Positions 1-5,170 of a stretch of DNA of 7,599 nucleotides are shown piece after piece. Numbering within the stretch: position 1 is the first letter of the stretch; each line of letters begins with the position of its first letter. The translations under genes were made by a program, and so were the position numbers. Origin of the DNA: Clostridiales bacterium (lineage in GTDB: Bacteria > Bacillota > Clostridia > Christensenellales > DUVY01); the NCBI GenBank assembly GCA_031290295.1, contig JAITNT010000255.1, positions 1 through 7,599 of the forward strand, read 5' to 3'. Below the pieces are notes generated by a model. It saw nothing but the letters and a program-made list of their open reading frames with translations, was not told the DNA's origin and did no database searches.

Positions 1-2
1 AG

Positions 3-263
3 CTCTACGACGTCGAGCAGGAATGCAACGGGCTTTATACCTATGACCGCGCTTCCAAGCTGAGCGCGGCCGCGGAGGACAAAATCCGCGATTGCTTATC
101 GCGCCTTGCGGCAATAGAAAAGGATTCGCAAGTAATTATTGAGCAAACCGCCGCCGAACGGGAACGCAACGGGCTTTATGCCTATGACCGTAAGCTTAAA
201 TTCGGCTCGGCAGCCGCCGAAGCGATTAAAGGATGCAACGGCAAAACGGCGGCAATTGAATAA
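3..263 (+). CDS. C-terminal part of an unrecognised repeat protein (5' end outside window)
   Basis: An open frame enters from the left edge and stops at TAA 261-263, giving 86 residues with no start. I do not recognise the family. The visible protein consists of one full repeat and one final repeat about 47 residues apart. Both carry the core NGLYxYDR, followed by an Ala-rich AAAE stretch, a conserved Cys 25 residues into the unit, and AAIE at residue 33 of the unit. The protein ends exactly at the second AAIE. The part after the core is rich in Ala, Glu, Lys and Arg and is probably helical. No membrane segment or catalytic motif is visible. It ends 36 bp before the first permease gene, so it may be in the same operon. 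That the frame is real is supported by the in-frame repeat conserved at the protein level; its function cannot be inferred from this fragment. Confidence 0.7.
   Translation, partial: LYDVEQECNGLYTYDRASKLSAAAEDKIRDCLSRLAAIEKDSQVIIEQTAAERERNGLYAYDRKLKFGSAAAEAIKGCNGKTAAIE
21..260 (+). repeat. In-frame tandem repeat, 141-bp (47-codon) period
   Basis: The 30 bases at 21-50 and 162-191 differ at only three positions (27/30 identical), and the offset of 141 bp is exactly 47 codons. Unit 1 runs 21-161. Unit 2 runs 162-260 and is cut short by the stop codon after 33 residues. Past the 30-bp core the DNA diverges, but both units keep a Cys at unit residue 25 and end their 33-residue portion with AAIE. 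More copies may lie to the left of the window. Confidence 0.75.
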
Positions 264-282
264 AAATAACGGAAATAACCGT

Positions 283-291
283 AAAGAGGAG
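283..291 (+). promoter_or_regulatory. Ribosome binding site of the first permease
   Basis: AAAGAGGAG lies eight bases before the ATG at 300, a good Shine-Dalgarno match at normal spacing. It fixes the start of the first permease. Confidence 0.8.
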
Positions 292-299
292 CGTCGGAA

Positions 300-1241
300 A
301 TGAGGAACGTAAATAAAAGAGCAACGTCCTTTAAGAGAAACAAATACATATTTGTTTACTCCTTTCTTGCCTTTGCCGTCGTTCAGTTTATCGTGTTTTA
401 CGCGGTCGTAAACTTCAATTCTATTCTGCTCGCATTTAAGGAATATAAGGGCGTGGACGACGCTTACAACGAAATCTACGTGTGGTCGTTCGGCAATTTC
501 GCAAGAATGTTTCGGGAGTTTCAAAGCCCGAACTCCGATCTGCTGACGGGATTTCTGAACACGCTGAAATATTTCGGCATAAACGTTGTGCTTATGATTC
601 CGCTGTCACTTTTCGTCGCCTATTTTCTCTATAAAAAGATAGCGGGATACAAGGCGTTCAGGGTCGTTTTCTTCTTGCCGTCCATTATTTCGGCGGTCGT
701 CTACGTCACAATCTTCAAAAACATCATCTCGACCTTCGGTCCCGTCTATACTATAGTCGAAAAGCTGTTCGGCTATGAAATGCCCCCGCTGTTAAATACC
801 GACGGTACGGCTACGCCGACGATTATTTTTTATACGGTCTGGACGGGCTTAGGTATCAATATGATTCTTTATCAGGGCGCGATGAACCGACTGCCCGCGG
901 AGATTATCGAGGCGGGGCGGATGGACGGAATCACATGGCTCAGGGAGCTGTGGTCGGTGGTGATACCTATCATTTGGCCGACCCTGTCAATGACGGTTAT
1001 TATCGCGTTCACGGGTCTATTTAACAGCGGCGGGCCGGTTCTCTTGTTCAGCGAGGCGGGCAGCATATTAGGACGCAATAAAACGATGACGCTGCCGTTT
1101 TTGATTTATACCCTGACGTGGTACGGAAAGGTGTACGAATATCCCGCGGCGATCGGCGTGTTCTTTACGCTTATAAGCCTGCCGATCGTGCTGGGAATTC
1201 GTAAGCTTATGTCAAAAATCGATCCGGAGGTGGAGTATTGA
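300..1241 (+). CDS. Carbohydrate ABC transporter permease, MalF/UgpA-like (CUT1)
   Basis: This 313-residue inner-membrane protein is one half of the transmembrane channel of a CUT1 sugar importer. About six hydrophobic segments are visible, near residues 16-38, 86-110, 121-140, 175-195, 217-241 and 283-302. The cytoplasmic EAA loop that docks the ATPase is at about residues 199-226: it begins LPAEIIEAGRMDG and reaches the conserved Pro223. The length fits the family, which usually lacks the large periplasmic insert of enterobacterial MalF. ATG 300 has a good Shine-Dalgarno sequence and the N-terminus is short and basic before the first helix. The stop overlaps the start of the second permease, which implies coupled translation and a heterodimer. 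The substrate cannot be read from the sequence; an oligosaccharide is the family expectation. Confidence 0.95.
   Translation: MRNVNKRATSFKRNKYIFVYSFLAFAVVQFIVFYAVVNFNSILLAFKEYKGVDDAYNEIYVWSFGNFARMFREFQSPNSDLLTGFLNTLKYFGINVVLMIPLSLFVAYFLYKKIAGYKAFRVVFFLPSIISAVVYVTIFKNIISTFGPVYTIVEKLFGYEMPPLLNTDGTATPTIIFYTVWTGLGINMILYQGAMNRLPAEIIEAGRMDGITWLRELWSVVIPIIWPTLSMTVIIAFTGLFNSGGPVLLFSEAGSILGRNKTMTLPFLIYTLTWYGKVYEYPAAIGVFFTLISLPIVLGIRKLMSKIDPEVEY
1226..1230 (+). promoter_or_regulatory. Ribosome binding site that selects a TTG start
   Basis: GGAGG at 1226-1230, inside the end of the first permease gene, is seven bases before TTG 1238-1240. No ATG or GTG in the same frame is as well placed. TTG shares two bases with the upstream TGA stop at 1239-1241, a stop-start overlap typical of translational coupling. 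Confidence 0.8.
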
Positions 1242-2104
1242 AAATCAAAACGCTTAAAGTCCGGCATCCCGGGTTTTTGACCGTAAAGATCGTGTTGTTC
1301 GTCATATTAATCGTATACGGGCTAAGCTTGCTCGCGCCGCTGGCGTGGTGCTTTCTTACCGCGTTAAAGGATCAGGTTGAGTTTACCACCTACAACGTCA
1401 ACGGTCTGCCCACAAAATGGCTGTTCAGTAATTTCACCGGCGCGTTCTCCGCGTTGAGCGTAAACGGCACAAATATGTTTTCAATGACCGTAAATTCGCT
1501 GTGGTACGCGTTAGGAGGGGCCGCGCTCGGCATATCCGTTTCCTCGATGGTCGCGTACGTCGTGGCAAAATACGATTTCCCTGGCAAAAGCTTCGTCTAC
1601 ATGCTTGCTATCGTCACGATGATGATTCCGATCGTGGGCGCGATGCCCTCGCAATATCGGTTATACCGCGATTTGGGCATTCTGAATACGCCGTTGCTGC
1701 TGCTGTCCTTTGCCGGCGGCTTCGGCTTTAACTTCCTCGCGCTGTACGCCTATTTTAAGAACCTGTCGTGGAACTTTGCCGAGGCGGCGTTTATCGACGG
1801 AGCGGGGCACGCTAAGACGTTTTTGAAGGTGATGATGCCGCAGGCGGTTCCGGCGATTCTCGCCCTTTTGATAGTCGCCGCAATCGGGCTTTGGAATGAT
1901 TATTCGGGTCCGCTGCTGTTTTTGAAAAGCTATCCCACGCTTTCGTCGGGGCTGTATATGTTCCAGATTATGACCACGAGAATACAGAATATTCCCGTAT
2001 TGCTCGCCGGAGTGCTGCTCAGCGCGCTTCCGGTAGTCGCGCTGTTCGTATTCTTTTCCGGCAAGATTATGGACATATCGTTCGGCGGCGGGTTGAAAGG
2101 CTGA
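1238..2104 (+). CDS. Carbohydrate ABC transporter permease, MalG/UgpE-like (CUT1)
   Basis: This 288-residue protein is the second membrane subunit of the sugar importer. Hydrophobic segments lie near residues 16-40, 86-110, 117-137, 152-172, 203-221 and 254-274. The EAA loop is close to consensus: EAAFIDGAG starts at Glu182 and Pro201 follows at the expected distance. WNDYSGPLLFL at about 219-229 and the terminal GGGLKG are typical of the MalG side of the family. The start is TTG, supported by GGAGG seven bases upstream and by the stop overlap with its partner. No ATPase gene follows. As in many Firmicutes CUT1 systems, a shared MsmX-like ATPase elsewhere in the genome probably drives it, which is inference. 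A glycosidase-like lipoprotein gene comes next, 105 bp downstream. Confidence 0.95.
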   Translation: MKIKTLKVRHPGFLTVKIVLFVILIVYGLSLLAPLAWCFLTALKDQVEFTTYNVNGLPTKWLFSNFTGAFSALSVNGTNMFSMTVNSLWYALGGAALGISVSSMVAYVVAKYDFPGKSFVYMLAIVTMMIPIVGAMPSQYRLYRDLGILNTPLLLLSFAGGFGFNFLALYAYFKNLSWNFAEAAFIDGAGHAKTFLKVMMPQAVPAILALLIVAAIGLWNDYSGPLLFLKSYPTLSSGLYMFQIMTTRIQNIPVLLAGVLLSALPVVALFVFFSGKIMDISFGGGLKG

Positions 2105-2110
2105 AACCGA

Positions 2111-2125
2111 TTCCGTCCGACGGAA
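2111..2125 (+). repeat. Perfect 15-bp palindrome after the permease pair
   Basis: TTCCGTC and GACGGAA flank a single central C, seven bases after the permease stop. As RNA it could only form a short stem, since a loop needs about three bases. It is followed by A residues and not T residues, so it is not an intrinsic terminator of the + strand. It could be a small operator or a 3'-end hairpin, or chance. Confidence 0.3.
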
Positions 2126-2192
2126 AAAGCAACCTTAGAGTAACGCGGCGGTTCTTCTAAGTAGATATAGATAGCAAAACGAAAAACAGAAA

Positions 2193-2204
2193 AAGGAGCA
2201 AGGA
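2193..2204 (+). promoter_or_regulatory. Ribosome binding site of the glycosidase-like lipoprotein
   Basis: AAGGAG at 2193-2198 is 11 bases from ATG 2210, and a second, weaker AAGGA at 2200-2204 is five bases away. Both lie in an A-rich leader. The remaining gap from 2105 shows no convincing -35/-10 pair. Confidence 0.65.
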
Positions 2205-2209
2205 ACAAA

Positions 2210-3514
2210 ATGGTGAAAAAAATGGCGGCGGTATTAACGGGCATAATCGTAGCTGCGGTCGCGTTCGGTTGCGGGGGCGCAAAACCGAACGGAGTCACGG
2301 TGCCCGAATACGACAATCAATTAGAGATGATGATCGGAGGGTGGAACTCTCCTGTCGTTACGCTTGCCGACTATCAGCTGGCAAAGGACATGGGCTTGAC
2401 GCATATGTTCGTGGACGAAGCGCTCGGGTTAAGAGGCACTCCGAATTTCGTCCGAAATTTGGAGTATTGCGAGGCTGTCGGCTTAAAAGCGATCGTCTCG
2501 ATGGGCAACGCAATGTCGCAAGAAAGCACAACGGTGGATAATACGGATTATTCGCAGTATCCGGCGGTTACCGCGATCAACTATTGGGACGAGCCGAGCG
2601 ACGCTATACTCCCGCAGGTCGCGGAGTTGGCGGAGCAGCACATGACCCGATACGGCGATAAGCTGATGTTTTACGCTAATCTGCTTCCTAACGACGCGAC
2701 AAGCTACTTCGGGGGCTTAACCTTTGAGGAGCACGTAAACAAATATTGCAGCGACGTTTTAGGCAAGCTTACCTCGGGTACGAAAATGCTTTCCTGCGAC
2801 ATCTATCCGCTGGTGTATAAGAGCGGCGTACACTCTCTGAAAAGTACGTGGCTTGCGGGCGTGGAGCGGATTGCAATCGCCGCAAACGCAAACGGCGCGG
2901 AATCACACTTCTTTATTCAAGCGACGGAGCATTATTCCTATCCGGCGGCGACGGAACAGAGTTTGCGATATCAATTTTTCGTTAACATGGCGTTCGGAAT
3001 CCGAAGCTTCACCTACTTTACTTATGCCGGATCTGTTGCGTCGGGCTGGGGTAAGCCCTTGGTCAGCAAGGATCAGTCCTGCAAAACGTATCCCGCTTAT
3101 GAGTACGCCAAGACTGTAAACGCCGAGTTGAAAGCCCTGCAGAGCATCTATTTAAGCTATAAGTGGCTGGGCACGCTGCCCGTTATCGGCACGGACAACG
3201 AAGAGGAGACGAACACAAATTTTGCGGGGCTTTCCGATCCGTTGGAAAGGATTTCATTTATCAAACGGCAGCTTGCCTCGCAAGACACCCTTATGGGCGA
3301 ATTTGTAGACGCGGACGGCCGCAACGGTCTGCTCGTCACCAACTTCAGCAATCCCTTCGACGATCAAAGCGACGTCGTAAAAATTGAATTTAACAACGCT
3401 AAAAAGGTCGCTATGTACACGAAGGGAATCGAAAAAATCTATAACCTGAAGGACAATGTAATAGAGTTCAAGCTCGAACCCGGGCAGGGCGCGTTCCTGA
3501 TTCCGCTCGCTTAA
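2210..3514 (+). CDS. Putative surface lipoprotein with glycosidase-like TIM barrel
   Basis: This is a 434-residue predicted lipoprotein. The N-terminus has Lys3-Lys4, a hydrophobic stretch at about 5-19 and Cys21 in AFGC, an acceptable though not ideal lipobox. Residues about 35-320 read like a (beta/alpha)8 barrel of the GH42/clan GH-A type. INYWDEPSD at 123-131 places Asp127-Glu128 where a strand-4 acid/base would sit. CDIYP at 196-200 and FFIQATE at 234-240 (Glu240) look like later strand ends with acidic or aromatic residues. MAFGIRSFTYFTY at 260-272 resembles the alanine/glycine-aromatic segment near strand 8 of such enzymes. Residues about 365-434 look like a small C-terminal beta domain. 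Clan GH-A enzymes usually have Asn before the acid/base Glu; here it is Asp, so activity is uncertain. It could be a divergent hydrolase or a non-catalytic glycan-binding protein. It sits between the permeases and the solute-binding protein, suggesting action on the transported glycan. Confidence 0.8.
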   Translation: MVKKMAAVLTGIIVAAVAFGCGGAKPNGVTVPEYDNQLEMMIGGWNSPVVTLADYQLAKDMGLTHMFVDEALGLRGTPNFVRNLEYCEAVGLKAIVSMGNAMSQESTTVDNTDYSQYPAVTAINYWDEPSDAILPQVAELAEQHMTRYGDKLMFYANLLPNDATSYFGGLTFEEHVNKYCSDVLGKLTSGTKMLSCDIYPLVYKSGVHSLKSTWLAGVERIAIAANANGAESHFFIQATEHYSYPAATEQSLRYQFFVNMAFGIRSFTYFTYAGSVASGWGKPLVSKDQSCKTYPAYEYAKTVNAELKALQSIYLSYKWLGTLPVIGTDNEEETNTNFAGLSDPLERISFIKRQLASQDTLMGEFVDADGRNGLLVTNFSNPFDDQSDVVKIEFNNAKKVAMYTKGIEKIYNLKDNVIEFKLEPGQGAFLIPLA

Positions 3515-3523
3515 AAAACAAAT

Positions 3524-3530
3524 AAAGGAG
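3524..3530 (+). promoter_or_regulatory. Ribosome binding site of the solute-binding protein
   Basis: AAAGGAG lies nine bases before ATG 3540 in an A-rich 25-bp gap. It is one of the strongest sites in the window, as expected for a binding protein needed in excess over its permeases. Confidence 0.8.
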
Positions 3531-3539
3531 TATAAAGAA

Positions 3540-5078
3540 ATGAAAATGCTTAAAAGAATCATCATTCTCGGTGTCGCTTTGATACTGTTGTCGACGATCG
3601 CCGCTTGCAAAAGCGACGACGACGACGATTGGGGTAACGGCTCCGGCAGCGGTAAAAAAGACGGAATCAGCGTCGCCATATCCGAGGCAGGGTTCGGCTC
3701 GCAATGGCTTGAGGAAATCGGAAAAGCGTATTATGCGCAAACCGGCGTTAAGGTGAGCGTGACCAAGATTTATGTGGCGGACGAGCTGACGACGCTGGCG
3801 GCGGCGGGAACCCTGCCGTACGACATCGGGTTTGCCCTCGGCGAGGCGTATACCGCGCAGGCGGGCGGCAAGCTGGCGGATTTAACGCCGGTATACGACG
3901 CCGTGCCGGAGGGGCAGACCAAGACCGTCCGCGAGTCGACGACCCCGGCAATTTATGACAAGCTTGCGGCGGACGACGGCAAGATATACCAAATGAATTG
4001 GAACAACGCGGTGGCGAGCTTAGTGTATAATAAAACCGTTCTGGACAAGGCGTTCGGCGCGAACGGGTACACGCTCCCGCGCACAACCGACGAGCTGATC
4101 GCATTTTGTCAGGCGTGCAAGAACAAAAATATTTATGCGCTTTCCTTCTCTACGGGCATTCCGTATGCGTCGTACGCGCATCTTACATGGTGGGCGCAAT
4201 ACGAGGGGTATGACAACTATTACGACTATTACGCGGGCTATTATCAAAAGGACGGCGTAAGAACGCTTGCGACCGGCGGCGAGGTTATGGATATGGCGGG
4301 GCGAGCAAGGTCGCTCGGGGTAGCGTCCGCGATTTTTGCAAAGTCCAACGGCTACGTACATCAATATTCCGATTCCATGTCGTTTACGGAAGCGCAGATC
4401 GCTTTTTTAAGCCAGGGCTTCAAGGGAAAGGATATGAAGGAATGCGCGATGAACGTCAACGGCGACTGGCTGGAAAACGAAATGGCGAGCTACCTTTCGG
4501 TAAAGCCGCAGGATATCCGCATGATGCGGCTGCCCGTTATCAGCGCGATTACCGAAAAATTGGAAAATACGGCGATGACGGACGAAACGCTTCGGGCATT
4601 AATCGACGCGATTGACGGCGGCGCGCAAAGCTTCGGCGGCGTTTCGCAAAACGACTTCGACAGGGTAAGCGAGGCGAGAAGAATGGTCTATTGCGCGGCT
4701 CTGGGTCACCCGGCGTTCATTCCCGTTACAAGCAAAAATCAAGACAAGGCGAAGGATTTTCTGACGTTCATAGCGTCCGCGCAAGCGCAGAAAATTTATG
4801 CGGAGTCCCTGAACGGCTTGACGATGCCCTACGGCTATACGCCCGCCGAGGAGACGTTTTCGACGTTTGTCAAGTCCCGCTACGAGCTGTTCGGCGACGA
4901 TTATCTGCCTATCGGCGCGGACGGGTCCTCGCCGCTTGTGTACCGGCAGGCCTTCAGGCCTTACAGCGAGGAGTTGGATCCGCTGCTGTACCAAGGGGTT
5001 GCGCCGGCTAAAATACTAAGCGATACCAAAGCCTACTTTATGCTGAATTGGGCGGCGATTATCGGCGCGGCGAAATAA
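3540..5078 (+). CDS. Extracellular solute-binding lipoprotein, family 1 (CUT1 sugar receptor)
   Basis: This 512-residue lipoprotein is the substrate receptor of the sugar importer. The signal peptide has basic residues (Lys2, Lys5, Arg6), a hydrophobic core to about residue 19, and lipobox IAAC with the lipidated Cys23. A linker with five consecutive Asp (26-30) and Gly/Ser residues follows. Family 1 features are visible: a first lobe with VSVAISEAG-like strand at 44-51, the central YQMNWNNAVASLVYNKTVLD segment at 150-169 (hinge and YNK motif), NGDWLENEM at 307-315, and PVTSKNQDKAKDFLTFI at 395-411 with a following AQKIY. An aromatic patch at 224-235 contains seven Tyr and could line the sugar site. 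It is somewhat longer than classical maltose-binding proteins. The gene is downstream of the permeases and separated from them by the glycosidase-like gene, unlike the common order of receptor first. The ligand is not predictable from sequence. Confidence 0.93.
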   Translation: MKMLKRIIILGVALILLSTIAACKSDDDDDWGNGSGSGKKDGISVAISEAGFGSQWLEEIGKAYYAQTGVKVSVTKIYVADELTTLAAAGTLPYDIGFALGEAYTAQAGGKLADLTPVYDAVPEGQTKTVRESTTPAIYDKLAADDGKIYQMNWNNAVASLVYNKTVLDKAFGANGYTLPRTTDELIAFCQACKNKNIYALSFSTGIPYASYAHLTWWAQYEGYDNYYDYYAGYYQKDGVRTLATGGEVMDMAGRARSLGVASAIFAKSNGYVHQYSDSMSFTEAQIAFLSQGFKGKDMKECAMNVNGDWLENEMASYLSVKPQDIRMMRLPVISAITEKLENTAMTDETLRALIDAIDGGAQSFGGVSQNDFDRVSEARRMVYCAALGHPAFIPVTSKNQDKAKDFLTFIASAQAQKIYAESLNGLTMPYGYTPAEETFSTFVKSRYELFGDDYLPIGADGSSPLVYRQAFRPYSEELDPLLYQGVAPAKILSDTKAYFMLNWAAIIGAAK

Positions 5079-5083
5079 AAAGC

Positions 5084-5109
5084 GCCGTCAAAGCAAATTG
5101 CGCGACGGC
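5084..5109 (+). other. Stem-loop in the gap after the solute-binding protein gene
   Basis: GCCGTC (5084-5089) can pair with GACGGC (5104-5109) across a 14-base loop that itself contains the near-palindrome GCAAATTGC (5093-5101). No T-run follows, so it is unlikely to be a full intrinsic terminator. It starts six bases after the stop of the binding-protein gene, where a hairpin could stabilise the upstream mRNA or lower expression of the downstream gene. That role is inference. Confidence 0.45.
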
Positions 5110-5131
5110 TGCAACGATAGGGTTTAGCCGA

Positions 5132-5157
5132 AATCAAAAAATACGAATCAAAAAATA
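5132..5157 (+). repeat. Two copies of a 12-bp A-rich direct repeat in a leader
   Basis: AATCAAAAAATA occurs at 5132-5143 and again at 5146-5157, with a period of 14 bases, directly upstream of the Shine-Dalgarno sequence of the next gene. It is probably a small slippage duplication that lengthens an unstructured, A-rich leader. Confidence 0.6.
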
Positions 5158-5162
5158 AGGAG
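5157..5162 (+). promoter_or_regulatory. Ribosome binding site of the modular lipoprotein
   Basis: AAGGAG is eight bases before ATG 5171 and decides this start, which also opens a proper lipoprotein signal peptide. Confidence 0.8.
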
Positions 5163-5170
5163 ATAAAATC

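Noticed and set aside
96..524. Minus-strand open frame of 142 codons
   Set aside because: It overlaps the repeat-protein tail and the start of the first permease antisense, has no good ribosome binding site, and its translation shows no family features.
2105..2209. Promoter or terminator in the gap after the permeases
   Set aside because: The only palindrome (2111-2125) lacks a T-run, and the TATAGA at 2166-2171 has no plausible -35, so neither is supported.
3254..3740. Overlapping minus-strand open frames across the junction of the two lipoprotein genes
   Set aside because: They lie antisense to well-supported genes, and their composition reflects the complement of those genes.
4023..4034. 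TATAAT-like sequence as an internal promoter
   Set aside because: It lies inside the receptor coding sequence (residues around the YNK motif) and has no matching -35 at the right distance.
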